Below, in pieces: positions 26,501 to 39,697 of a DNA stretch of 64,000 nucleotides. Source of the stretch: Ziziphus jujuba (taxonomy: Eukaryota; Streptophyta; Magnoliopsida; Rosales; Rhamnaceae); NCBI RefSeq assembly GCF_031755915.1, contig NC_083379.1, forward strand, positions 41,982,001 through 42,046,000, in the 5' to 3' direction. The notes under the pieces were generated by a model that was not told the origin of the DNA, made no database searches, and was given only the letters and a program-made list of their open reading frames with translations. Numbering within the stretch: position 1 is the first letter of the stretch; every line of letters starts with the position of its first letter. A program made the position numbers and the translations under genes.

Positions 26501-29500
26501 GAAACAGATATAGTAGGTGTTCCAATCACTCCAGGGCTACTAACACTTGGTTTTTGGCTTGATTTAGGTTTCCACTCCTTGTTAGGCTGGGAAGCTGCAC
26601 AAAATCCCATTGTTGTCAGTATGAATGAAAGGGTATATTTAAAAAAAGAAAATCCAAATTTTATTGAACCAAGGATAGTAACTAAATGTGAAAAAACAAA
26701 AGAAAAGACCTTCAACAATTCAATAAAATTACTCCTTTAAAACTGCATAACTTTGAGCTTCTTATATAATGTTGTCGTGCTAGCAGCTTGTGTAATGGGT
26801 TCTACATAGCCCAAATTGGGTACACACAAAATCCCACACGCAACAAAATGAAAACCAAATGGAAGCTACTACAGAGCTTTCCCTCGTAAACTTAAGGCTT
26901 TTCGCTAAAAAATTTGTAATGCAAGGCTTTTAAAAATATAATTCAAAACATTAACTTGGACCATATTATAACACAGCTTCTCCTATATTTGAGCCATAAT
27001 TTCCACTTAACAATGTTTCTCAAAAGACAGTTTGTTTCGCGTTTAATTATACCTTTCTGATGCCCCACTGGCTGTTGATGTTGCCTGCTATTATACTGAC
27101 TACCAAGGAAGGATCTGCTCACTGGCGTTCCAGGCATAACAGATTCAGAAGCTTGACTAAGTTGATCATTTTTAGAAACAGTGTTAAAAGACCGAAAAGA
27201 TTCTGTAGAACCATCGCCTCCCAAAAGTGAATTTGACAAAGAACCACTTGGTATAGATGACTTGGAGTCAGAAGACTGCCGACGAACACCCACCACCCCA
27301 ACCTCACGCTTAATAGCTCCAATAGCAGCAGAAGATCTGGAATCAGGAGATGGCACATGGACAGGATCAGTGGAAGAGGAATACACCCCAATAGTAGAAC
27401 TACTTGACGCCACAACTGCAAAATGTGGTTGAGAGGTGTTTGCCTTCCCTGCTTGTACTCGTGAAGCTGCATTTGAAACTGTAGTAAGCCGCTTCTCTTC
27501 AAATGCCTCTTTTCTAACCATGCCACCGGAACTAGCACCTTGAGCAATTCTAAATTGAGAATCAAATAACTCCTTCGAAGGTTGAGATGAAATTTCACCA
27601 CCAGAGGGCTTTTGACTGCCTGAACTTCCTGCTGGACTGACAGGAGTAAAACGGCAAATATCAATGTCTTGCCAGAACAATAACATATCTTTGCACAGTT
27701 TTCCAACCAAAAGAAATCAACGCAAAAGGAAAATGCAAAATTGTGAGAATAGCACAAACTGACCCCTGAAATTGAAGGCTTTATAAAAAGTGGTCTCTAA
27801 CAACACCTTTAAAATGATCATCTCTACCATCAAATGAAACTCAGTTTCCTTGAGGTCCCAGCTTAGCCTAAATAAATATCAAAAGGGTTATTTTCTGTAT
27901 TGGTCTTATAAGAATATGGTTTTTTTTTAATTTATTAATGGAGGGTGAACACAAAAGGCTCCATTTAAGTTCCCTCATTGCTTCTGCCTTCTCATTTCTT
28001 GTTTACCCAAAATCCTTTTTAGAAGCATTCCATGTGAAGATCAAATTCATCAAATGCTACAGGTTGCAAAAATAACTCACCCTTGTATCAGTTATAGAGC
28101 CAGATTTTAACAAGAAAAGCGTCAAATTTAGGAAAAAGCCAAGCTCACTGGAAATTAGCCCTACAATGTCAACCTTGAAAAAGCTTACTATTTTCCAGGC
28201 ACCAGTAATTATAAACATTATCACATTATTCAGCATAGATTACAGCTACCTTGAGGATTTTTTGACTGGTTCCTCAAAGAATCAGGAAACATGCAAATTT
28301 TTCTCTAAACCGAAAAGACCATTTTTGATGTTTTCTGCATTAAGCAATCCGAAAACTTTTCTCTAAACAATCCTAGATTGGTTTGTTGTTACAATTTGTG
28401 AATTAACTGGCTTGCATACTCTCCAAATCCAAATTCATACTTCACTACCAAAGCAAGATAAAACACCTTTTACATCGTAACAATGTAGCTCATACCTTTT
28501 ACATCATAACAATGTAGCTCATCTAACCTTGCTTTTTCTAGTATTATTCATATATGTAAACAATAATAAATATATCCATACTACAATACTAGAAATATCT
28601 AAACGAATAAGGCATACTCTAATACTACATGGCTTCTTAGTTGCAAACAGATAATATCTAGATAATATATATATATATATATTACATTTTATCACAGTTT
28701 TGACAATCTGGTGTTCTTAAATAGAACTCTTTGATTCACAGGAACAACCCATTAAATTTTTTATCGTTAATATTTGATAACATTCAGTTAAGCATAACCT
28801 TACCAACCAAGTACCATAAAAAAAAATTAACACACTAACAAAAAGAAAAATACATACCCCTTTCCAGAAACACTCGATTTCACTTTCTCATTGACAGATT
28901 TTGGACGTTGTGGTGAAGCAGACTTCAATTCTCTGCTCACATTTCGGTTCACTCTATTGTCTCTCACAACACGGAACTCTTTGCTGACTCCTGCATGTAG
29001 TAGGGTATGAATGATCACTAGCAATAAAATGAACATAAGACATAGCAACATATGCCAATGAAATAAATTATAGAAAACATGCTGTCAGGAATTTCCATGC
29101 AAATATAACAGACAGAATGTACTGTCATACAAAATGACCAAGCTCAATTAGCTGAACTTCATGGAACATAATGCCCAAAAAAGATTCTTAAATGTACATA
29201 ATGTCTGAAATACAAGCCACAACACAAGGTTTAAGAGTATGCCTTGAAGACCTTAATTAGAACCAATGTTGACCAAGTCATAAAATTTGACCATGCTACT
29301 CATCCTACTTAACCACAATCTAATAATCAGGTTACACAAGGTTTTAGCTTCCAATCAACCACTGTGTGAAGACCTTGAACACCATGTTGCGGCAAAATTA
29401 CACAGTTTTAGACCAATTGCAAGAATGTTACTTTTTCTAAAAGAAACAGAAAGTAAAATGCACCAAGCAAAACATAAAATGAACTTCTAACATATCTGAA

Positions 29501-31644
29501 TTACCAGGTAATACATTTCGAGCATAAGCTCCTTTACGAACATTACGATCAGAATACGTATTTGTTTGCATTCCTTGACCCACACTCTCAGAATATCTTC
29601 TAGGATCCGCAGAGCCCTCATGTCCCATATTCTAAGACCAAAAGTACATGTTAGTAAAAGTTAAAACATTACCTTGGAAAAGTTCAACAAAAGTTAATGC
29701 CAATACAAATAAACACAATTAATATTTAACAACAAAAAAGAACCCAGACATCTTCCATAACTGATGACATAATGATGCAAACAAGCAAAGCCAGCTTATT
29801 TGTTGAACAGTTAGGTACTATGAAAGTTTTTATCTCTTATTTCCCCTGTTTCTCCTTACTGTTTATCCATCACAAAAACTATAGGCTCTAACCATTTTTT
29901 TAAACTAAAAATGAAAGAAGCACATATGTTTATTTGCCAAATATAGTATGGTTCAAGCATCTAACATGCGGTCAAAGCTTGCATTGTTTCCTCCCATATC
30001 AAGTAGCCATAGTCGTTAAGCAAGAAAAAAACTGCTTAGGATCAAAGCATGCATACTCTAGGAAAATAAAGAAATAGTCTAAACTGACAGCTTATAGCAT
30101 AAAAAGCCATGATGTCAAAAGCATTTTATCCACAAACACATTTTAGCTAAGACCATCAAGGAATGCACTTAAAATTTGCGTTATTATTTAAACGAGGTAT
30201 TTATTACAATAACAACGCCGCACTAATAGTTGGAAGGCACAAGGATATATAATAATTATCCAAATCATAACATGAAAAAAATAGTAATAAAATATCAGAC
30301 ATACCTCTTTTTTCTTGTCTCTTTTTCTCTTCACCTCATGAAATGTATCTGCGTAATAACAAGTATACCCATAATAAGAAAACTTCATCTCCATATTAAT
30401 TAAAAGCCATCATAATATTTTTAAAAATAATAATAATAAAGAGAACTCCATATTTCAATATAATAAAAGGTATATTATACAATTTGCAGAATGGAATAAC
30501 AAATAAGAAATTTCTTCCTTGATAAGAAATTTATAGTGGAAGAAAGGTGAGAAAAATGAAGAGGAACATGTTCATAACAATATCCAACAAAATAGAAGCA
30601 CAAGATAATTAAGCTATCACTACATCAAAATATCTGCTAAGCAATCTATGAATACGAGCACAACAATAAATGAAATAAAACTTAACCACTAAGACTGCTA
30701 GCAAAAGCCCACCTAACTTGGGAACTTCCAAACATGAACACAAGCATTCCAAAGAAAGCCAATTGTTCTAAGCATTAGAATCACAATCGCACAAAGACAA
30801 ATTACACATATGGTTTCTTCAGCATAACAACTAATCTAGGAATACAGAATAATTCAAATTTAAAATTTCAGTAAATAGGCATCTTCACCAACTGAATTTA
30901 TGGTCATTTTGTCTTCCTTCTTCTTCTTCTTCTTCTTTTTTTTTTTTTTTTTTTGGGGGGGGGGGGGGGATGACGATGGCTTTCCAAATAAAAATCAGGC
31001 TTCAAAAGTAAATATTCAGTCAGCCATAAACCAAAAACCAAACAGCAGTCAAAGTAAAGTTTTCATAAAAAACCTAAATAGAGCAAACTGAACTTATTTC
31101 ATTATTCAGGGGCATTATGAACAAAGTTCAGACATTTAACCACAACCCATATGGCTATTTCAACCCAAAACTTTGAAACCAAAAGAAGAAAAATTTAGAG
31201 GTGAGGTACCTCAATACACACAAGTATAATTATGGCAGTCCATAAACCAACCCCTAGTTCAACATTAGTATTGAAAACCCAAACACATTACCAAACGACC
31301 TCAGTAACCTCAATACTCACAATAGCATCGTCAATATCCAAACCAAACACTTCCTCAACTCAAAAATATGCGGAAACCAGAAAAACCCATTATCTAAAAC
31401 AACACGAAAAAGCCGTAAACAGAGAAGAAAATTCAGGAAAAAAACAGTCCACAGCAGTACGAATCCCACCTTGGTTGAGCAATTTCTGGGCGGTTTCATT
31501 AGGATCCATATTCGTTTCTTTGAGTGCCCAATATATATCAATATCAGAGTGATTACCCACTATCTCTTTGATGGATTGTATGGTTTTGCGCACTCCCGCT
31601 GAGAGTATCTGTGTCCCACCTTCGACTCGCAAGCCAGAGACCAT
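23570..31644 (-). CDS. GBF-interacting protein 1-like (GIP1-like), ten exons
   Basis: GIP1 is a plant nuclear protein reported to bind G-box factors (GBF bZIPs) and enhance their DNA binding. Exons, 5' to 3' on the minus strand: 31470-31644, 30305-30348, 29505-29631, 28858-28990, 27053-27636, 26258-26594, 25679-25946, 25377-25469, 24579-25031 and 23570-23911. All junctions are GT-AG, and the spliced frame is 2556 bases, 851 residues plus stop. The N-terminus is the GIP1_N/DUF1296 domain (GVRKTIQSIKEIVGNHSDID, ETAQKLLNQ, then DTFHEVKRKRDKKKE at 59-73). The middle is long, Ser-rich and probably disordered. A later block has AYDPQTGYDIPYFRPTMDET. The C-terminus is Pro/Gln/Met-rich and ends LSHLNWTTNF. 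Length suits the family. The exact function of this paralogue is not known. Confidence 0.92.
28465..28522. repeat. Tandem duplication, 2 x 29 bp, in a GIP1-like intron
   Basis: ACCTTTTACATC(G/A)TAACAA and the rest of the unit occur twice in a row with one substitution, in the intron between exons 4 and 5. Confidence 0.9.
30937..30969. repeat. T-tract/G-tract junction in GIP1-like intron 1
   Basis: A run of about 18 T is followed directly by about 15 G, preceded by TTC repeats. Runs this long are error-prone in sequencing, so the lengths may be unreliable. Confidence 0.8.
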
Positions 31645-31663
31645 CTCTCACTCTATTTTTCCA

Positions 31664-31699
31664 GGGGGGGGGGGGGGAAAAAAAAAAAAAAAAAAAAAA
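31664..31699. repeat. G14A22 homopolymer pair 20 bases before the GIP1-like start codon
   Basis: On the transcribed minus strand this reads about 22 T then 14 C, ending some 19 bases before the ATG. It probably lies in the 5' UTR as a pure pyrimidine tract. The lengths may vary between alleles or be assembly error. Confidence 0.8.
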
Positions 31700-31737
31700 C
31701 AAACCCAAACTAAACGGACCCAATATGTGTAAATTTT

Positions 31738-32913
31738 TTTATATGAATAAAATTTTATATCTATTGCTAGGAATCAAAACCCAAACGCTGGGAGAGAGGA
31801 TAAGAGAGAAACGAGGCTAGGGTTTTGCTTAGCATCGGCACATAGAGAGAGAAAGTAAAGAGAGAGGGAGTGAGGTGGGGGAGCGAGGGTTTTGAAAACG
31901 TTATTACCACTAAGAGACTTTTGGGGTCAAATTCTTTGAATTTTGGAAACGCTGATTTGCCCTCGATGTTTAAACTAAATTGCGGGAATACCTTTCATGT
32001 TATTAGGAAATACAGTTAATGTGGATTGGGATTGAGATTAGCAAAACCCTAACCCAATGGATATGCTCATAACCCACCACGGGGTCCGCATACGATTTGT
32101 TATTTTCCTTAAATAAATAAATCATGTATTTCATTTTTTAAAAAGAAAATTAATAATCATATTTTACCACGTAAAAACTAAAGTAATTAAGTAAATAATT
32201 TTTTTATTAATGAATACTAATTAAGAATAAATTAAAAGTACCTTCTATTAAAGTATGAATTCTTGTTAAATTTTGAAGGAAAAACAGAAATAAGTTTTAT
32301 AACTACACTTGATAATATAAATCTCTCCACTCAATAAAAAATTAATAATAAATAGAAAAAAAAAAGATCTCAATGCAGAAATAATGTCGTCATCTTAGTA
32401 ATTATTTTCTTATCATTTTAGCAATTGTTATTTTATAATTGTCAATTATGACAATTTATTGTTTTTTTATAATTAGGAAAGTGGTAGAATAGTAATTTTT
32501 ATTTTATTTTATTTTTTGGAAAGGGTGAAATATTAACTTGTCCAAGAAGTTTTTTCTTTTTCTTTTTTTAACCTTTTTGTTAAAAAATTTCAAATTGTAC
32601 TCTTTTTTACCAAAAAAATAGTGCTCTTTTTTTTTTTTTTTTCGGTGTCACTTTGTGGGTATTTTGGTATACAACAAAATTAAGTGACTTTATTAGCTCC
32701 ATTATTTTTATTTTATTATTATTATTATTATTATTTTTTTGCATTAGATCCAAATAAAAGTTATAATTGATCCCAAAAAAAAAAAAAAAGTTATAATTCT
32801 ACTATCATTGTCAACAAGTTGAGACGTATTACATTTACCTTGTTATAAATTTTATTTAAAAAAAAAAAAAAGCAAAAAAAAGTACATTTCACATGCAACT
32901 TTATTTTGGTTTT
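31738..32913. repeat. Duplicated GIP1-like upstream region, copy A (proximal)
   Basis: This segment adjoins the GIP1-like start codon and should contain its leader and promoter. A diverged direct copy lies at 33188-34557. Shared blocks include GGAATCAAAACCCAAACG, TAGGGTTTTGCTTAGCATC, AATTCTTTGAATTTTGGAAA, GATTTGCCCTCGATG and ACAATTTATTG. Copies differ by substitutions and many small indels. Confidence 0.85.
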
Positions 32914-32927
32914 CCATAAACGCATCT

Positions 32928-33175
32928 ACCCAAAGCGGTCGGTTTAAAATGCTATGAGTCAATAATTATATGTTCCAGTTCCAATTTCATGTCCATGTGT
33001 GACTCAAAACTAAGTTTTGAAAATATAGTTGACAACATTAATATATAGTTGACAACATTAACAAACATCAAACATATGATAAAAGAAAATTTAATGTTAC
33101 TATCACTTGCCTTTTAAGTCGTCAAATAAGATTTGGGCTTACCTCATCTTCAGATCTAGGTGGGTTTCCATTTTA
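32928..33175 (-). pseudogene. Fragment of the neighbouring BREVIS RADIX-like gene (end of exon 3 plus intron 3)
   Basis: The sequence matches 36955-37213 in the same orientation, sharing AAAATGCTATGAGTC, ATTAACAAACATCAAACATA-like text and GCTTACCTCATCTTCAGATC. Read on the minus strand it holds the last ~25 bases of exon 3 (…RSEDE) with its GTAAGC splice donor, then intron. Similarity stops abruptly inside exon 3 after AGGTGGG, where copy B of the GIP1-like upstream repeat soon begins. It cannot encode a BRX domain and is a duplication remnant. Confidence 0.85.
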
Positions 33176-33187
33176 TCAAATTATATA

Positions 33188-33304
33188 TAAATAAAATTTG
33201 ATATGTATTGCTTGGAATCAAAACCCAAACGTTTGCAGAGAGGATAAGAGAGAAACAAGGTTAGGGTTTTGCTTAGCATCCACACAACTGAGAGAAAGTA
33301 AAGC

Positions 33305-33337
<33 letters not shown>

Positions 33338-34557
33338 TGGTGGAGCGAGGACAAAGCGACTTTCGGGGCAAATTCTTTGAATTTTGGAAACGTTGATTTG
33401 CCCTCGATGCTTAAAGTAAATTGCGGGAATACCTAAATACAGTTATAATGACCCTAACCCAACCAAATGGATTTACTCATAACCTACCACCCGGGAGGGG
33501 CCCACATTTTTATTTGATATTTTTCTCTTAAATAAATAAATCATATATTTTCATATTTCAAAAAAAATTAAAATTAAAATTAATAATCATATTTTACCAT
33601 GTAAAAAAAATTTTAATTAAATTAATTATTTTATTAATGAATAATAATTAAGAACCAATTAAAAATATCTTCTAGTAAAGTATGAATTCTTGTCATTTTT
33701 TGAAGGAATAACTGAAATAGTTTATGGCTACTATTTTATAATACAAATCTGTCCACCAAATCTGGCTACTATGGAAATAATTTTATTATTATTTCCTTGT
33801 CATTTTAGCAATTGTTATTTTATAATTGTTATTTCTTTGCCATTTTAGCGATTGTTATTTTATAATTGTCAATTCTGTATGACAATTTATTGATTTTATA
33901 TAATTAGGAAAGTGGTAGAATAATAACTTTCTTTTTTTCTTTTTTCTTTTTTTCCTTTTTTTGGTTGGGAAGGGTAGAATAATAACTTGTCGAACAAGTT
34001 TTTCTTCTTTTGTTTATTTTCCTTGTGCCTTTTTGTTAAAAAATTTGAAATAGTGATTTTTTTAAATATTAAAATATTTATTAAATTTAGTTAGCAAATA
34101 ATAGATATTAAAATATTATTGATTAATATATTCGAATTATATATATAAATAAATTACTAAATAGATACATGATTTTAATAAATAAATTAATTCAATAATA
34201 TTATATTTTTGATAAATAAATTTAATGATCATTGTATTATGGTAACTCTAAATTTTTTTTTAAATAGTGCTCCTTTTTTCTTTTTGTCACTTTCTGGTTA
34301 TTTTGGTATATAACAAAATTAAGTGACTTTATTAGCTCCAAATATATATATATATATATATATAATTTGTTTTGTATTAGCTCCAAATAAAAAGTTACAA
34401 TTTATAAAAAATAAAAAAGCTGTAATTCTACAATCATTTTCAGTAAGTTTTTTACGATCATTTTCAATAAGTTGAGACGTACTACATTTACCTTGTTAAT
34501 TTTTTTTTTTTAAAGAAATTATATTTCGCTCAAAACTTTATTTTGGTTTTCTTTTTC
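33188..34557. repeat. Duplicated GIP1-like upstream region, copy B (distal)
   Basis: Direct repeat of 31738-32913, about 1.45 kb farther upstream of the GIP1-like gene. It carries an expanded (AG)n run near 33313-33336 and extra AT-rich insertions around 34060-34250. No start codon context of the GIP1-like gene is included, so it looks like an orphan promoter copy. Confidence 0.8.
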
Positions 34558-35430
34558 TTTTTTTCCTTTTTTTTTTTCTGTTTTTGATGAATAAGAATTT
34601 CTTGGGCTTTTTTTTTTTTTTTTCTCTCCAAAAAAAAATTGTTGGTTTTTCAAATATTTATTAAAATAACAATTAATGATTTGGGGCAGGCTCGGTACTT
34701 GCCCAACCACCAAAAGCCCATTCCAGCTGACAGATTTGATTTTTGAATCATTTGGCACAGAAAGGGCATGCATACATGTCCAATGCTTTTTAAGTGCCCG
34801 AATTCTAAATTTCTTAACCATGTCAAGGTCTTTCAAGTAAAATACATGAAAGCAACCATTTATGCAACAAAAACTTTTTCAGAGAAAATTCTCTCTCACA
34901 TGTGCAGTGAAATTTCCATACATATTATAAGTGGCTGGTGAAGCATATATTTTGCTTAAGGAAGAAGTAAACCATTGCAGGACAGCAACTTTATGAATAC
35001 AGACCCAATCTACGGAATGAATCAATGCTCACCTCATCCAGCTTAGGTTAGCAAATGACAAGAACATTCCACTGCAATGAATAAAAACAATTCTTAAAGA
35101 GGAAAAGTAAAAAGTAAAAGACAGTTCGAGATTAAGAATAAAGAGAGACGAGTTTGTCGCTATAAAATTAAATTTCATTTGTCACCGGTTAACATTTCCA
35201 GCATCTTGACTTCATTTTTCCCGCACCCACTCCACAGAAACCAACACTTACATATTATCCACCAATAAAGGAAAAGAACAAAGGGGGAAAAAAAAATCCA
35301 CAATTCTCAAAAGATATATTTAACCAGAAGTAAGGTGATCAGAGTTGATCTATGATTGCTTTGTTGTCTTAACATTCACATGTGAAGAGGAAGCATAATT
35401 TGAGCTCCATTATCACGAAGATACGCCCAT
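34558..35430. other. Downstream region and probable 3' UTR of the BREVIS RADIX-like gene
   Basis: T/A homopolymers at 34556-34640 are followed by ordinary AT-rich sequence. The minus-strand gene ends at 35431, so its 3' UTR and polyadenylation sites should lie here. No ORF was recognised. Confidence 0.55.
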
Positions 35431-38400
35431 TCACAAGTATTGTTCTTGTATCCTGGCTTTATTCTCTTCCCACCACAACCTTGCATGCATTTCCCCGAAC
35501 CTTTCTCGGCTGCAGAAAATAGAACAAATTATTATCCAAGCCAACTTGACCGTACTTGCAATTGCTTCACAAGAGGTTTAAAGTTTGAGTTATCAAAGTA
35601 GAAAAAACAGGGGCTATGCCAGTAGAGGAGTGTGTTTGTGGGGGGCATAATATCACCGTTGGGACAAGTAGAGCATAATATTTTATTAAGACAATTGAAG
35701 AAGCTTCATGTTCCATGATGGGATCAGAAGAACCATCTTCACAAGTCAAACAAAACTAATTAGAGCTTAACTATAACATGAATATCAATCAGGGACAATT
35801 TTGAAACCTTGGAAGCTGGTTGCATTCATTTGTACTGAAGAGTCATCAAATTCCAAGGCAGGAAGCAAATTCCCCAGCTAATGTTTTCAAAATGTTAAAT
35901 GCTTTGTGGATTAAATTTTAACCCAGTAACCAAACAAACTTAGAAAAGGGGTGAGATTCATATTAAATGTTAGATAGAAAAATAACCAACTGTAAATGCT
36001 AATGAAAATGATAAATCATCTTAAAGTGAACACCCCTACTTATAATGCCTAATTGAAAAGGATGAAAAGGAAGCAGTATTTGCCAGGGTAGGTCTATCAC
36101 TCATGGGATGTTGTTTGCAGAATAATCTCTCATCTTCGGCGGATTTGTGTTTAAGTACTTCACATGTAGGCCCAAAAAACAGCAAAAGATTGTGCATATC
36201 AGCGAAATTTGGTTTCTGATTTAGAAATTAACGAACAGAACACCCAACAATTAATATAACAGAGAAGCACCAAATAACACCGTATATAATAATTTCAAAA
36301 TCCCACTATCATCCACACTGTAACCTACTAACCTGAATCTGACACGTCTAAGCTCCCGAGCACCGCCTGGCAGTGCTCTGATAGTGATGTAGACTCCTGG
36401 TTCATCCTGTTCAACCCATTCAGTCTCCATGTCACTGGCATTACTGATTGAAAGCTCTCCTGAACGATCTGCATCCCTTGATGAACTAGTCCTTACAGAA
36501 CCATCAACTGATGATGTCTCAGTCTTCACCCCACTAATGCTAGATAGTTTAGGGGTTGAAGCTAGACCCCCTGCATCATAGTAATTACGGGATTGCATTG
36601 GGTGCTGGTCAAGTGAATCTGAAGAAGAGTAGCCCATCCCCATTGGGCGGAAGTTGCGGGGTAGGCGCTCTTTGCTCAGAGGAGGAGTTGCAGGGCTGTC
36701 TCTAGCAGATTCTATCTTTGGGCTCTGAAAGATAATGGAAAACACTTTTAACACCCAAAAACGTTTAAGGCCACAGATTTTTCACCAAAATATTTCAAAT
36801 TAGTCTATAGGATCTTGAGGTGCCAATCCATCCAGTAATGGATCATTCCCATATTTAATAGTAGACAAACAAAATAATTGTGGAGATTCCAAATTCTCAT
36901 AATGAAGAATAAAATGAAAAGAAAGACATACAGAGAAAGATACTAAACACATCTCCCCAAAGAGGTTGGTTTTAAATGCTAAATATCTATAAAATGCTAT
37001 GAGTCGGTAATTCTATGTTCCAATGTCATGTCCATGTCTGACTCAAACTAGGTTTGACGATTTATTCAACAACATTAACAAGCATCAACATATGATTAAA
37101 AAAAAGAAAAAGAAAAATTAATGTGGCTATCAGTTGCCTTAAGCAGTCAACAACAAAGTTTTTGAGTGGAAAATAAGATTTGAGCTTACCTCATCTTCAG
37201 ATCTAGGTGGGGTTGGAAGAGGGACTGCTTGGCGATTGAACCTCTGAACATTGTATAATTCCATGACCTTGTCATAATTTTCTGCCCACCACCTTTGAGC
37301 TTGCCATTTATTAAATAGTTCACGGCTGACCAAATTTTGAAAACAATCATTAGCAAAACCACCGATCTCCTACTAGAAAAATGCCCCAAGTACTTTCACC
37401 GCATTAAAATTTAAAGCTTAGGATATCAGAATCAGTTTTTGAATAATTCAAGAGAAGTTATTCAACAAAATCATATAATTATACATGTTAACATCTTATT
37501 AATAGTTTAACTCAGCTCAAGTCAACATGCACGGATTACTGTGATCAATTTCTTCAACATTATATACTATTTTTCAGATCCCTTCCGTCCCGACTGCTTA
37601 TCAGACCTTGTCTTCTAATTCTCAACTGAAGCAAGCAAATTAGTAAAACATTCACCCAAGTAAAATGATTTAAACTACAGATAGGTTAAACGTATGAACG
37701 ACCATAAATGCTAATTATTAACACCCATATTCAACTGGTAAACATAATAGATGATAATGGTTCCAGTGGATAATTGGATGAAGCTAAATTATGATATCAG
37801 AATCAATTTTATGCAAATTTAACTCAGAACTCCTACGATGGATAATAACTAAAGATGACTAAATGAATGCAATAGTTTTGAGATTCTAAACAGAAAGGCG
37901 TCATGTAGAAGTAGAAAGCATAGTTTTGAGATTCTAAACAGAAAAGGGGTCATGTAGAAGTAGAAAGCGCTGTATGCTTTGTAGAACTTCTGGTTCCATA
38001 GAATAGTGAATGGCAGTTAAAATGCAAAAAGAGCATGCTTGCATAATTGAAAAATAGTTTTGAGATTCTAAACAGTACATTACATTGTCACCTCCGCTGC
38101 ATGGTGCAGATGATGTAAATTCTATTCATGACAAAAGGCACCATCATACCGGTATCCATACATACTTGGAACAAAAAAACTTGGATATACATACTTGGAA
38201 CAGAAATTCTCTTTAGTGCTTAAAACGTTGATCAATCCAACATTCTACTGCCTTTAAAAGGATTCTGCATAACCAAAGTCCCAAGACAGTATAAAACCTA
38301 GTCACACCATTGCCTAAATAACTTATCAAAAGCAGGGGAACTAAAATATCCCAGTTGATTTCAATTAGGGCAATAAAATTATTGTTTTTATTGTATGAGT

Positions 38401-39697
38401 TTCAATTATAGACAAGGAAGAAAAGAGAACCTTGTTGACTCCACCATTATTTACAAGGAAATACAGAAAAGCTGTAACCCATATAGACCCCTCCTTTAGT
38501 CCATGCCTGTATTTAAGACCCACAGAGAGGGCTATCCACCGTACAGGTGAATATGAAAAGTAAAAACTCCACGTGCAATTTCCCAACCACAGTCTACTCA
38601 TACTGTCAAAGACCTAAATACAGAGGCCAAAATATGGCAAAGGTTTAACCCCTAAAATTCGAGTTAAACCCATATTCAAAATTTTCCAATTTTCAGATGA
38701 GGATAATAGAAAAGCTCCAATCATAAAAAGACAAAGTCCAAACTTGACTAAAACCCTAATTACCCCCATTACCACTATTTTTACACTGTCACTACCAAAT
38801 CACAAAACATGTGACACAACACTCAAAGCAGATCGGAATCTCCACAATCAGATCAATAAACAAAAAATAAAAAAAAGTACCTGAAACGAATCCGCTTGAG
38901 ATCATTCCCACCCTGAGGCAATGAAATAAAGGTAATGAGCACACCAGGCTCCACTTGAGCAACCCATTCTTTTGGCTCATCTTCTTCCATGAACACAACC
39001 GACTCGGTTCTTCCGCTCACCGAAGCTGGTGTTCCTTCCCCACTTGAAAGCGCTTTTAATCTCGCTTCCATTTCCTTTCCCCACACCCTCGGCGTGGAGT
39101 TTGAGCTCCCTGTTCGCCGGTACACACAGTGGAACCTCGCCGAGTCCGACGCGGCATCGGATTCCGAGAAATTCCGATTCCGATTATCATTCGATGATCC
39201 CGAGCACGGTTTGCAGTTCTTATAGACTCCCGAGGCCTTCAATGCCATGTCTTTAATCTGAAAAAAAACAAAAACAAAAACAACCACACCCCAAAATCAG
39301 TTTTAGAATAATTCAATTCCTTTCCACTGTATTATCTACGAATATTGAGAATGCAACTGGAAGTGGAAACTTCAACATCTGTTTGGCTTCTAAGAAACTG
39401 AAGGAAAAAAATTAGAGAAAATAGAAGCTGGGTGTTTTACCTATTTACCAAAAGGTTGACAAACTATACCAATCAAACAAATCAAATTGGGGTCAAATAA
39501 AGTGGAATTCAAATCCTTTCTCGTCCCACATTTTCACGCAAAACCAAACAAAAGCCGAGGAAGAGCACCATTACCTGAGCAGTGAGAGTCTTGATGGCTT
39601 GCTTAGTCTTGGGAGTGCCGACGACTCCATCTTCATCTTCTTGGTGGGGCAGAGATCCATTGTTGAGCTGCTTCGAGCGCGCTATACACGTCAACAT
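35431..39697 (-). CDS. BREVIS RADIX-like protein (BRXL4-like), five exons
   Basis: BRX-family proteins sit at the plasma membrane (and in the nucleus for BRX itself) and modulate auxin flow and vascular, root or gravitropic growth with AGC kinases. Exons 5' to 3' on the minus strand: 39575-39697, 38881-39257, 37190-37325, 36333-36724 and 35431-35509; all GT-AG, closing at 368 residues. The N-terminus MLTCIARSKQ carries the Cys thought to be palmitoylated. Next comes the conserved QIKDMALKASG block. BRX domain 1 covers about residues 137-194 (EWVAQVEPGVLITF, LKRIRFSRELFNKWQAQRWW). A linker holds TPPLSKERLPRNF. BRX domain 2 covers about 314-368 (EWVEQDEPGVYITI, SRERFGEMHARLWWEEN), ending IQEQYL. 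Both domains are split at the same RF/S codon by introns, consistent with internal duplication. It is closest to BRXL4 from memory. Confidence 0.93.
37872..37969. repeat. Tandem duplication, 2 x 48 bp, in BREVIS RADIX-like intron 2
   Basis: The unit starting ATAGTTTTGAGATTCTAAAC is repeated with period 48; a third partial copy of its first ~22 bases occurs at about 38054-38075. Confidence 0.9.
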
